From assembly GCA_005800865.1 (NCBI GenBank), contig SYEI01000443.1:1-18152 (forward strand): a stretch of DNA of 18,152 nt, in the 5' to 3' direction. The position numbers and the translations under genes were made by a program. The notes under the pieces were generated by a model. The model was not told the DNA's origin. It saw only the letters and a list, made by a program, of their open reading frames with translations, and ran no database searches. Source of the DNA: Bacteroidota bacterium (GTDB lineage: Bacteria; Bacteroidota; Bacteroidia; B-17B0; Aurantibacillaceae). The first letter of the stretch is position 1, and every line of letters starts with the position of its first letter. Below, one piece after another: positions 1 to 7,900 of this stretch.

Positions 1-480
1 ATAGGTGAGATATCTCTACCGGAAAATGAACCTGGATCATCAATTATGCCAGGAAAAGTGAATCCAACACAACCAGAAGCATTAACGATGGTTTGCGCTC
101 AAGTAATTGGTAACGATGTAGCGGCAACTGTTGGTGGATTAAACGGTCATTTCGAATTAAATGTATTTAAACCATTAATCGCAGCTAACGTTTTGCAATC
201 TGCGCGTTTAATTGGAGATGCTTGTGTATCGTTTACAGAGAAATGTAGCGATGGTATTACAGCAAACTTACCAGAAATTAAAAAACATTTAGAGAATTCG
301 TTAATGTTGGTAACAGCATTAAACACGCATATTGGTTACGAAAAAGCGGCTAAAATTGCGAAGACAGCACACAAAGGAAACAAAACCTTGCGTGAAGCAG
401 CAATAGAGTTAGGCTACGTAACTAACGAACAATTTGATCAATGGGTTCGTCCTGAAGATATGATTGGTAGTTTGAAGTAA
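1..480 (+). CDS. fumC: Fumarate hydratase class II, 3' end (5' part outside window)
   Basis: The open frame runs in from the left edge and ends at TAA 478-480, giving the last 159 residues. Class II fumarase interconverts fumarate and L-malate in the TCA cycle as a cytoplasmic homotetramer. The fragment begins with the superfamily signature loop, PENEPGSSIMPGKVNPTQ at fragment residues 7-24, whose serine, lysine and asparagine belong to the active site built from several subunits. The form PENEPGSS...KVNPTQPEA, followed by TMVCAQVIGND, fits FumC rather than aspartate ammonia-lyase, which usually reads differently before and after the loop. The rest is the helical C-terminal part, ending in a small domain with GYVTNEQFDQWVRPEDMIG, typical of FumC. 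The ATG at 46 lies inside the signature loop and is not a start. No frameshift or odd composition is seen. Two hairpins follow the stop. Confidence 0.95.
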   Translation: MGEISLPENEPGSSIMPGKVNPTQPEALTMVCAQVIGNDVAATVGGLNGHFELNVFKPLIAANVLQSARLIGDACVSFTEKCSDGITANLPEIKKHLENSLMLVTALNTHIGYEKAAKIAKTAHKGNKTLREAAIELGYVTNEQFDQWVRPEDMIGSLK

Positions 481-490
481 TTTTTAAAAA

Positions 491-537
491 ACACCTGTCA
501 GGTTTTATAAGCGGTTTGCTATAAACCTGACAGGTGT
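491..537. repeat. Palindromic intergenic repeat ACACCTGTCAGGTTT / AAACCTGACAGGTGT
   Basis: Arms at about 491-508 and 520-537 are complementary (ACACCTGTCAGGTT against AACCTGACAGGTGT, plus an A/T-rich extension), with a loop near GCGGTTTGC. It starts 10 bases after the fumC stop. From memory, ACCTGTCAGGT-type hairpins are scattered between genes in many Bacteroidota genomes. It may act as a terminator or transcript-stabilising hairpin for fumC, but no strong T tract follows it directly. Confidence 0.7.
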
Positions 538-546
538 ATACAACAT

Positions 547-578
547 AAATACCCAAAGAAATTTTTCTTTGGGTATTT
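547..578 (+). terminator. Intrinsic terminator-like hairpin after fumC
   Basis: AAATACCCAAAGAAA (547-561) pairs perfectly with TTTCTTTGGGTATTT (564-578) around a two-base loop, and T-rich sequence follows. It is the second hairpin downstream of fumC and the more terminator-like of the two, since the stem ends in an A...T tract pair. Confidence 0.65.
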
Positions 579-636
579 TAATTTATAAGCGGCTTAATCT
601 AATTATATAATTCTGTTTTATATTGTAACAATAAAT

Positions 637-644
637 TACATTTG
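637..644 (+). promoter_or_regulatory. Candidate -7 element of a Bacteroidota-type promoter for the peptidase gene
   Basis: TACATTTG matches the Bacteroidota -7 consensus TAnnTTTG and ends 18 bases before the ATG at 663. No convincing TTTG -33 element lies 17-23 bases upstream; TCTG at about 612-615 is the nearest candidate. The call therefore rests on the -7 element alone. Confidence 0.45.
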
Positions 645-662
645 ATCATAAATTAAAACACC

Positions 663-2798
663 ATGATAAAACGCAAAATCATCATTGCCTTAAATGCAGC
701 CATTATATTAGCTTCTTGTAATGATAAAAAAACAGAAGTTGTGCAAGAAAAATTAAATTATCCAAAAACAGAAAAAGTTGCACAAGTAGATGATTACTTT
801 GGAACTAAGGTAGAAGACCCATACCGTTGGTTAGAGAACGACACGGCGGAGAACACCAAACATTGGGTGGAAGAACAGTGTAAAGTAACAGATGGTTATT
901 TATCAAAAATTCCGTTCCGCAAGCAATTAGGAAAACGCATTGAAGAGTTAATTAATTTCCCTAAATATAGTTCGCCATTTAAAGTAGGAGAGTTTACTTT
1001 CTTTTATAAAAATGATGGTTTGCAAAACCAAAGTGTCTTATATTTTCAAAAAGGAAAAGATGAACCTAAAGTTTTTATTGATCCTAATAAATTATCGGCA
1101 GATGGAACCGCAGCGATGAGTTTAATGGGTTTTTCCAACGACAATAAATATGTGGCTTACGCCATCAATCAATCAGGTAGCGATTGGGAAACGGTGTATG
1201 TGATGGAAATAGCTACTCAAAAAACCTTAGAAGATAAATTAGAATGGGTAAAGTTTAGTGGAGCTTCATGGAAAGGAAATGGTTTTTATTATAGCCGTTA
1301 CGATGCCCCTGTTAAAGGAAAAGAATTTTCAAATGTGAACGAATATCACAAAGTGTATTACCATAAATTAGGCGATAATCAATCGAAAGACGAATTGGTA
1401 TATGAAGACAAACAACACCCCTTATTATATTTAAATGCAGGAGTTACAGAAGATGAACGCTTTTTAATTTTATACACAAGTGCTGGAACGTCTGGCAATG
1501 AATTATTCTGCAAAGACTTAAGTGTACCTAATAGTAAATTCACCCTATTATTTAAAGGCTTTGATTATGATTATGGAGTGATTGATAATGTTGGAGATAA
1601 ATTATTAGTGAAAACAAATGATGGCGCATCGAATCAACATGTAGTTTTAGTTGATCCAAAAAATCCTGCGAAAGCAAATTGGAAAACCATCATTGCTGAA
1701 AAGCCAGAGTTTATGGAAAGTGCCTCAACTTGCGGCGGAAAATTATTTGTCAGTTATTTAAAAGACGTAGCTACACATGTATATCAACACGATTTAAACG
1801 GAACATTAGAACATGAAATTACATTACCAGGATTAGGAACCGCGGAAGGCTTTGGCGGCAAAGCAAAAGACCAAGAGTTTTATTATACCTATACTTCTTT
1901 TGTTTATCCAACGAGTATTTTTAAATACAACATTGCAACTGGTAAATCAGAACTGTTTAGAAAAATTGATGTCAAATTTGATGTGAATCAATATGAATCC
2001 AAACAAGTATTTTTTACTTCTAAAGACGGAACTAAAGTACCGATGTTTATTGTGTCGAAAAAAGGGTTGGTATTAGATGGAAACAACCCAACGTTGTTAT
2101 ATGCTTACGGTGGATTTAATGCATCCATGAATCCAAGTTTTAGTGCAGCACGTATTGCATTTTTAGAACAAGGAGGCGTGTTTGTTTTAGCTAATATTAG
2201 AGGAGGTGGGGAGTATGGCGAAACGTGGCATAAAGCAGGTATGTTGGAGAAGAAACAAAATGTGTTTGACGATTTTATTGGAGCAGCCGAATATTTAATT
2301 AAAGAAAAATACACCTCTTCCGAAAGACTAGCCATTCAAGGCGGTTCAAATGGTGGTTTATTAATTGGTGCTTGTATGACTCAACGCCCCGATTTGTATA
2401 AAGTGTGTTTACCACAAGTTGGAGTTTTAGACATGCTACGTTACCATAAATTTACTGTTGGTTGGGGTTGGGCTGTTGAATATGGCTCTAGTGATAGTAG
2501 CAGTCAGTTTCAATATTTGTATAAATATTCACCCTTGCATAATGTGAAACCCGTGAGTTACCCAGCAACCATGGTAACAACAGCTGATCATGACGATAGA
2601 GTAGTGCCAGCGCATTCATTTAAATTTGCAGCTACATTACAAGAAAAAAACACGGGTACTAATCCTATGTTGATTCGTATTGATAGCAAAGCGGGACACG
2701 GAGCAGGAAAACCAACAGCGAAAGTAATCGAAGAACAAGCTGATATTTATTCCTTTATTTTTTATAATATGGGTATAGAGCCTAAGTTTGAAAAGTAA
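663..2798 (+). CDS. Prolyl oligopeptidase family serine peptidase (S9A), lipoprotein
   Basis: The 711-residue protein matches prolyl oligopeptidase along its whole length. These enzymes cut short peptides after proline. The N-terminus is a lipoprotein signal with lipobox L16-A17-S18-C19, so the mature enzyme should be anchored in the envelope, probably facing the periplasm. YFGTKVEDPYRWLEND near residue 45 is the conserved start of the family; a beta-propeller region fills roughly residues 90-430, and the alpha/beta-hydrolase domain follows. The triad is visible: Ser562 in GGSNGG, Asp644 in DHDDRVVP (with Arg646, the family's substrate-binding arginine) and His679 in GHGAGKP. Spacing is close to that of porcine prolyl oligopeptidase (554/641/680), so the enzyme should be active. 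It stands alone between hairpins and is convergent with the ORF6N gene. Confidence 0.95.
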   Translation: MIKRKIIIALNAAIILASCNDKKTEVVQEKLNYPKTEKVAQVDDYFGTKVEDPYRWLENDTAENTKHWVEEQCKVTDGYLSKIPFRKQLGKRIEELINFPKYSSPFKVGEFTFFYKNDGLQNQSVLYFQKGKDEPKVFIDPNKLSADGTAAMSLMGFSNDNKYVAYAINQSGSDWETVYVMEIATQKTLEDKLEWVKFSGASWKGNGFYYSRYDAPVKGKEFSNVNEYHKVYYHKLGDNQSKDELVYEDKQHPLLYLNAGVTEDERFLILYTSAGTSGNELFCKDLSVPNSKFTLLFKGFDYDYGVIDNVGDKLLVKTNDGASNQHVVLVDPKNPAKANWKTIIAEKPEFMESASTCGGKLFVSYLKDVATHVYQHDLNGTLEHEITLPGLGTAEGFGGKAKDQEFYYTYTSFVYPTSIFKYNIATGKSELFRKIDVKFDVNQYESKQVFFTSKDGTKVPMFIVSKKGLVLDGNNPTLLYAYGGFNASMNPSFSAARIAFLEQGGVFVLANIRGGGEYGETWHKAGMLEKKQNVFDDFIGAAEYLIKEKYTSSERLAIQGGSNGGLLIGACMTQRPDLYKVCLPQVGVLDMLRYHKFTVGWGWAVEYGSSDSSSQFQYLYKYSPLHNVKPVSYPATMVTTADHDDRVVPAHSFKFAATLQEKNTGTNPMLIRIDSKAGHGAGKPTAKVIEEQADIYSFIFYNMGIEPKFEK

Positions 2799-2804
2799 AA
2801 GTTT

Positions 2805-2841
2805 GTCACTTCGAGCTGTCACCCTTAGCGGAGTCGAAGGG
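2805..2841. repeat. Bacteroidota intergenic repeat remnant (TCACTTCGAGC / TGTCACCCTTAGCGGAGTCGAAGG)
   Basis: Starting seven bases after the peptidase stop, GTCACTTCGAGC (2805-2816) is followed by TGTCACCCTTAGCGGAGTCG and AAGGG (2817-2841). The reverse complement of the second part reads CCTTCGACTCCGCTAAGGGT plus GACA, close to a short repeat I recall from many Bacteroidota intergenic regions. The segment is visibly more GC-rich than its surroundings and contains the weak inverted pair CTTCGA / TCGAAG. Confidence 0.5.
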
Positions 2842-2888
2842 CGGGAAGCCAAGGTCTATTCATGTATTTAATAACATTTTTGTAAACC

Positions 2889-2913
2889 TCAAGGTCGCAA
2901 TTTGCGACCTTGA
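2889..2913. repeat. Palindrome 1 of the ORF6N locus; also a possible terminator between convergent genes
   Basis: TCAAGGTCGCAA (2889-2900) and TTGCGACCTTGA (2902-2913) are perfect inverted repeats around one T. On the plus strand CTTTTTA follows, so the hairpin could end peptidase transcription. It lies 10 bases beyond the ORF6N stop codon. It shares the core GGTCGCAA-T-TTGCGACC with the palindrome at 3477-3505. Confidence 0.85.
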
Positions 2914-2922
2914 CTTTTTAAA

Positions 2923-3462
2923 TTATTTCTTCCCAATTTTATAACCAATTTGGGTTCTTGGTTTTACTTTATCTTTCTTATCCAATAATTCATCAAAGTA
3001 CTGAAAAACCACTTCAATATTTTTGGTATTGTTGTCTGTTTTCTTTCTGAGTTCTTCAATGATAAGTCGGAGTTCTGTGTTGTCTGTTAATGCTTGTCTC
3101 ATTTGTATAAATACCCGAACAACTTGTATATTAACCTCTATAGCTTTTTCACTATTTATAATGCTTGCTAACATTACAGCGCCGTGTTCGGTAAAAACAT
3201 AAGGAAGTGTGGGCGAGAATTTTAAACTTGCTAAATGATCAAATTGTACAATGATTTTTTCTTTTTCACTAGTAGTAACTTGAAACATAAAATCTTTTGG
3301 AAAGCGACTTATGTTTCTTTTTACTTGTTCATTTAAACGTTTAGTCGTTATCCCATAAAGTTCTGCTAAATCCTTATCTATCATTACTTTATAGTCTCGA
3401 ATAACAATAATTTTATTGATTATAGCTTCATCTGGAATTTTTACATTCACTTCTTTAGTCAT
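2923..3462 (-). CDS. ORF6N domain-containing protein (DNA-binding, phage-related family)
   Basis: The product has 179 residues from the ATG at 3462. Residues about 10-110 form the ORF6N domain: IIVIRDYKVMIDKDLAELYG, then LNEQVKRNISRFPKDFMFQ, then LPYVFTEHGAVMLASIINSE. ORF6N domains occur in phage antirepressor-like and KilA-N-linked proteins and are thought to bind DNA. The family is common in Bacteroidota chromosomes, often outside prophages, and its cellular role is unsettled. The last ~70 residues are charged, helical and lysine-rich (EELRKKTDNNTKNIEVVFQYF). An upstream in-frame GTG at 3501 would add MVANCDHLLKHDE, but it lies inside a perfect palindrome at the predicted transcription start, so ATG 3462 is preferred. 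No phage genes are nearby. Four related palindromes surround the gene. Confidence 0.85.
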   Translation of the reverse strand: MTKEVNVKIPDEAIINKIIVIRDYKVMIDKDLAELYGITTKRLNEQVKRNISRFPKDFMFQVTTSEKEKIIVQFDHLASLKFSPTLPYVFTEHGAVMLASIINSEKAIEVNIQVVRVFIQMRQALTDNTELRLIIEELRKKTDNNTKNIEVVFQYFDELLDKKDKVKPRTQIGYKIGKK

Positions 3463-3476
3463 TTCATCGTGTTTTA

Positions 3477-3505
3477 ATAGGTGGTCGCAATTTGCGACCA
3501 CCTAT
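3477..3505. promoter_or_regulatory. Palindrome 2: perfect 29-base inverted repeat at the ORF6N promoter
   Basis: ATAGGTGGTCGCAA (3477-3490) and TTGCGACCACCTAT (3492-3505) are fully complementary around a single T. On the minus strand it begins just after the candidate -7 box (3514-3507) and covers the expected transcription start, ending 14 bases before the ATG at 3462. It could be an operator, for example for autoregulation by the ORF6N protein, or a hairpin at the 5' end of the mRNA. Its presence is certain; its role is inferred. Confidence 0.8.
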
Positions 3506-3506
3506 A

Positions 3507-3514
3507 CAAAAGTA
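3507..3514 (-). promoter_or_regulatory. Candidate -7 promoter element for the ORF6N gene
   Basis: On the minus strand 3514-3507 reads TACTTTTG, a perfect TAnnTTTG box. Transcription would start near 3500, inside the 29-base palindrome, leaving a leader of about 38 bases before ATG 3462. I see no clear TTTG -33 element at the right spacing. Confidence 0.55.
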
Positions 3515-3520
3515 AATTAT

Positions 3521-3544
3521 TTTATAGCAGCTGATAGCTATAAA
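3521..3544. repeat. Inverted repeat TTTATAGC - N8 - GCTATAAA
   Basis: Perfect 8-base arms (3521-3528, 3537-3544) are separated by eight bases. The repeat lies just upstream of the -7 box of the ORF6N promoter, where a regulator could bind. Unlike the other palindromes here it has no GGT...ACC frame. Confidence 0.5.
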
Positions 3545-3561
3545 TTGTAGCAAAAATTAAA

Positions 3562-3586
3562 TGGAGGCCTCAAATTGCGACCTCCA
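3562..3586. repeat. Palindrome 3 of the ORF6N locus (imperfect)
   Basis: TGGAGG at 3562-3567 pairs with CCTCCA at 3581-3586, enclosing CCTCAAATTGCGA. The right half, AAATTGCGACC, matches the other two copies. In the left half three adjacent bases (CCT where TCG would pair) are changed. The AAATT centre is in the opposite orientation to the copies at 2889 and 3477. Confidence 0.7.
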
Positions 3587-3604
3587 ATCTAATTTCTAGT
3601 AATA

Positions 3605-3637
3605 ATCTTTAAGGTGCCAAATTAGTACCTTAAAGAT
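3605..3637. repeat. Palindrome 4, next to the stop of the SGNH hydrolase gene
   Basis: ATCTTTAAGGT (3605-3615) and ACCTTAAAGAT (3627-3637) are perfect arms around GCCAAATTAGT. It starts one base past the stop of the minus-strand hydrolase gene and may act as its terminator. The inner frame AAGGT-NNN-AAATT-NNN-ACCTT is the same as in palindrome 1, with other bases at the N positions. Confidence 0.75.
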
Positions 3638-3638
3638 T

Positions 3639-4673
3639 TTACTCCTTCACAAATCTTATTTTCTTAGTTGAATCAAAAGAATACAATTCAATAAAATATA
3701 CACCGCTTTTTAATGATTCAATATTAATAGTGTTGCTTTTATTTCCTGATAAACAAAGGTTTCCAAGCACGTCATAAATTTTGTAAGAAGCGGTTGTATT
3801 AGTCTGTAATACGTTTTGCGCAGGATTTGGGTATAATACAATGTTGTGTTGAGAAGATAATTGATTTAAACCTGTTGTACCACAAGGATTGTATTTTCCA
3901 ATGTTCCAAGTTAGTAAACTATCATTCACCACATCGTGTGCTATTTGTTGTAGGAAGCTTACGTTAATGGAAGAAACACCTGCTGTATAAGTATTACTCA
4001 ACACACTTTTATGAAATAAGGTTTCGTAAAACACGCAAGCGGTTAAATAAGAGCCTTCTAATACTGGATGACTTTGATCGGAACTATATAACTCTAAACT
4101 TGGATTTTGTGCAATGGATTTTCTCCAAGCTTCTCCTGCGGGAGCCATTATGGATTGAGTTGTATCAGCAAATAATTTATAAGAAGCTCTTAATCTGTTT
4201 TGCATACCTAAATAAGTGCAAATGGGAGGATATGAGCCACAATTGGACGCGTCGCCATTCTTTCTGCCCCAAGTTTCAAAAAATACAGTTTCGGTGCAAG
4301 CATTATTGTTTTTAATTAAGCTATCTAATTTAATAGCATAGGGTAAGGTTTGTGCGGCTACTTGTCCCGGAGAAAAAGAAGGCTCTTGACTTTGTGCTTG
4401 CAAAATAACACAATCCCACGCTTGAGCATTTATTTTTGAAAGACTCGTTGCATTATTAAAATGATTATTAAACGTATGGCCTCCAGGACAGTTACTATCA
4501 AACACCAACGTATCACCATTGGCCAAGGCAATGTCTTTTATCAATTGCGGCAAATTATTTACGTAGGTATAACTGTTTCCTAAAAATAAAACTTTACGCT
4601 TTTGATGTGATTGTGCAAAAGAATGATGGATTAAACCTAAAAAGAAGAGTATAAAAGATAGAGAACGGATCAT
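3639..4673 (-). CDS. Secreted SGNH-hydrolase-like protein with T9SS type A sorting domain
   Basis: The 344-residue protein begins with a Sec signal peptide ending in SFAQ (cleavage near residue 20-21). Next comes KVLFLGNSYT, the first block of SGNH/GDSL-type hydrolases, with candidate nucleophile Ser34. DQSHP at residues 199-203 supplies the block V Asp-x-x-His pair (Asp199, His202). Such enzymes are esterases or lipases, many acting on acetylated carbohydrates; the substrate cannot be read from the sequence. The last ~68 residues (277-344), starting NIVLYPNPAQNVL and ending in a KSGVYFIEL strand and a basic tail, are a T9SS type A sorting domain. The protein should therefore cross the outer membrane by T9SS and be released or attached to the surface. 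The gene stands alone, divergent from mfd. Confidence 0.85.
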   Translation of the reverse strand: MIRSLSFILFFLGLIHHSFAQSHQKRKVLFLGNSYTYVNNLPQLIKDIALANGDTLVFDSNCPGGHTFNNHFNNATSLSKINAQAWDCVILQAQSQEPSFSPGQVAAQTLPYAIKLDSLIKNNNACTETVFFETWGRKNGDASNCGSYPPICTYLGMQNRLRASYKLFADTTQSIMAPAGEAWRKSIAQNPSLELYSSDQSHPVLEGSYLTACVFYETLFHKSVLSNTYTAGVSSINVSFLQQIAHDVVNDSLLTWNIGKYNPCGTTGLNQLSSQHNIVLYPNPAQNVLQTNTTASYKIYDVLGNLCLSGNKSNTINIESLKSGVYFIELYSFDSTKKIRFVKE

Positions 4674-4952
4674 AACATTATTTTTTTACAAACATCCTAA
4701 AAAAACAAACACTTATAGGTGAGATTAAAAAGAATTATAGGATTTCTAAAAATGGTTTAATCTTTAAATAGTACCAAAACCCTTGATTTTATTAATAATC
4801 ACAAGAGACTACGTGTAAAATCACAAAAACAACCAATGTAGGTAACCACTCATTTGTTGAGTTAATCTATAATTTCAAAGAGTAAAAAATAAGGATTCTT
4901 TTACAAACATCGTCAGCTTTATACTAAAATAGTTTCTTATTTTTGTGCCGCA
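4674..4952. other. Divergent intergenic region between the SGNH hydrolase gene and mfd
   Basis: This AT-rich spacer of 279 bases must hold promoters for both divergent genes. A 13-base direct repeat, TTTTACAAACATC, occurs at 4684-4696 (11 bases from the hydrolase start codon) and at 4899-4911 (about 40 bases before mfd). Read on the minus strand it contains GATGTTTG, one base off the TAnnTTTG box. No RNA gene or small coding frame is convincing here. Confidence 0.5.
4938..4945 (+). promoter_or_regulatory. Candidate -7 promoter element for mfd
   Basis: TATTTTTG matches TAnnTTTG and ends seven bases before the mfd ATG at 4953, so the transcript would be leaderless or nearly so. The -33 region is weak (TTT at 4918-4920). 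An alternative is that this AT-rich match is chance and the true promoter lies further upstream. Confidence 0.35.
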
Positions 4953-7900
4953 ATGTGGTGGAACGGTAAGTTTTGGGGAGAGTTAAAACAAAAGCAAGCA
5001 AACCTTAATACAAATGTATTTATTTCGGGTTTGCGCGGGAGTTCTTTTGCCTTTTTGGTAAATGATTTATTTCAAAATACTTCTTCTAATTTTTTTATTG
5101 TTTGCAACGACAAAGAAAAGGCGGCTTACATCTTAAATGATTTACAAGCGCTGCTTCCCGAAAAACACATTCATTATTTCCCTGAGAGTTATAAGGTTCC
5201 TTACAAAGAAGAAAAAACGAGCAACGCTTCCGTTCAAGAAAGAGCAGAAACACTAAGTCAGTTAAGCAAAGAAAATTACTCGGGCATTGTGGTTACTTAT
5301 GCAGCAGCCTTGGCTGAGAAAGTAGCGTCTAAAACCAGTTTAAGTAAGAACACCTTAGTCATTAAAAAAGGCGATAAACTCAGCATTGATTTTATTCAAG
5401 AATTTTTATTGAGTTATGATTTTGAGTTATGTGATTTTGTGGCGGAACCCGGTCAGTATGCTATTCGTGGTGGAATTGTAGATGTATATTCCTTTGCGCA
5501 TGAATTACCATATCGAATTGAATTGTTTGGTAACGATGTAGATGCCATTAAAACCTTTGATCCTGCCACTCAGCTATCTAATCATAACTACGATTTTGTA
5601 ACCATTATTCCCGATATACAATCCAATCAAGTGATTGAAGTTCGTCAGTCTATTTTTGATTACATTTCTGAAGATACGTTCATGTGTTTTGATGATGTGT
5701 TATTTTCAAAAGACACAATCGATAAGCTATTTGAAAAAACAGAAAAAGCATTTTCTAATTTATCTGGAACGGTTGAACATTTGCCACCACATGAATTATA
5801 TATCACAGGCGATGAGTTTATTTCTTTTATCAAACCATTTCATTTAATTGAATATGGTGTTAATAAACACATCGCTTCTCAAGAAGTAGCATTTAATCAA
5901 AGCAATCAACCGCAGTTCAATAAAAACTTCGACATGTTGATTAACGATCTGAAAGCTAATAAAGCCAAAGGATACAAGAACTACTTAACAACAGATAACA
6001 CCAAACAAGCCGAGCGATTACATACCATCTTTAATGATTTATTATCAAAGGAGCATCGCACAGCAGATGGTTTAATTGAGCATGTAAATATTAATATTCA
6101 CGAAGGCTTTATTGACCATGATTTAAAAGTGGCTTGCTATACCGATCATCAAATTTTTGAACGGTATCATCGTTTTCATTTAAAGGAAACAAAATATAAA
6201 ACAGCAGAATCGTTAACATTAAAAGAAATTTTATCTCTTAATCCAGGAGACTTTGTGACTCACATCGACCATGGTATTGGACGTTTTGGAGGCTTAGTAA
6301 AAATTAATGCTAACGGTAAAGAACAGGAAGCTGTAAAGTTGGTATATAAAGACAATGATTTCTTGTATGTGAGTATTCACAGTTTACACCGCATTAGCAA
6401 GTATACAGGTAAAGAAGGAAATGTTCCACGTATAGATAAAATCGGCTCAACAACTTGGAGCACTTTAAAACAAAAAACGAAGAAAAACGTAAAAGAGGTC
6501 GCTTACGATTTAATTAAATTATATGCGAAGCGTAAAGCGCAACCCGGACATCGTTATCCTTTAGATAATTATTTGCAACACGAATTAGAAGCATCTTTTA
6601 TTTATGAAGATACACCAGATCAAATAAAAGTAACAGCGGATGTAAAGCGTGATATGGAAAAACCACACCCAATGGACCGTTTGGTGTGTGGTGATGTTGG
6701 TTTCGGCAAAACAGAAATTGCGATTCGTGCAGCGTTTAAAGCGGTGTGTGATAGTAAGCAAGTGGCTATTTTAGTCCCGACAACTATTTTGGCCTATCAG
6801 CATTACAAAACATTTAAAGAGCGTTTAAAAGACTTGCCTTGTAATATCAGTTATATCAATCGTTTTCTTAGTGCTAAAGAAGTTAAGGAAATTATAGCTC
6901 AAACAACGGAGGGTAAAATTGATATTTTAATTGGTACGCATAAAATTGTTGGTAAGGATATTAAGTTTAAAGATTTAGGATTATTGATCATTGACGAAGA
7001 ACAAAAATTTGGTGTTGGTATCAAAGATAAACTCAAAACATTTAAAACAACAGTAGATACTTTAACACTCACAGCTACACCAATTCCAAGAACACTGCAA
7101 TTCAGTTTAATGGGCGCACGCGATTTGTCTGTTATATCAACGCCTCCAGCAAATCGTTATCCAGTACAAACTGAATTAATTTCGTTTAGCGAAGAAGCCA
7201 TTAGGGATGCTATTTCTTATGAGTTGAGCCGCGGTGGACAAGTATATTTCGTGCACAATAAAGTACAAAGCATACAAGAGGTTGCTGGCATCATTCAACG
7301 TTTAGTCCCAGAAGCAAGAGTTGCCGTAGGTCACGGACAAATGGATGGAGACAAACTAGAAGATGTGATGTTGAGTTTTATAGAAGGTGAATTTGATATT
7401 TTAGTTGCAACCACGATTATTGAATCTGGATTAGACATTAGTAATGCTAATACAATTATTATTAATGATTCTCAAAATTTTGGATTAAGTGATTTGCACC
7501 AAATGCGCGGACGAGTAGGGCGAAGTAACAAAAAAGCATTCTGTTATTTATTAACGCCTCCGTTTATAAATTTAACTTCCGAAGCACGTAAACGTTTAAC
7601 AGCAATTGTAGAGTTTAGTGATTTAGGAAGCGGCTTTCAAATTGCGATGCGTGATTTGGATATTCGTGGAGCAGGAAATTTATTAGGTGGAGAACAAAGT
7701 GGCTTTATTAACGATATGGGTTTTGATACCTATATGAAAATATTAAACGAAGCTATTGAAGAGTTAAAACACGAAGATTGGTATAAAGAGGTGGTGAATG
7801 AAGGAGAAGGAGCAAGTGCCGATAAATCTGTTTTCTCTCGTCAGTTTGTAAAAGATACCGTTGTTGATACCGATTTACAATTATTAATTCCTGATACGTA

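Noticed and set aside
2105..2335. Open frame on the minus strand inside the peptidase gene
   Set aside because: It lies opposite the catalytic domain of a well-conserved gene, has no recognisable protein character and no promoter; it is a shadow of the real gene.
2923..3462. Prophage remnant suggested by the ORF6N domain
   Set aside because: The neighbours are ordinary chromosomal genes and no integrase, capsid, lysis or attachment site is seen.
3463..3501. GTG start at 3501 for the ORF6N protein
   Set aside because: The GTG is part of a perfect palindrome overlapping the predicted transcription start, and the added residues are just the translated palindrome.
2889..3637. Insertion sequence ends or a CRISPR-like array in the palindrome cluster
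   Set aside because: The palindromes are self-contained dyads with irregular spacing and unlike arms; there is no transposase, no target duplication and no uniform repeat-spacer pattern.
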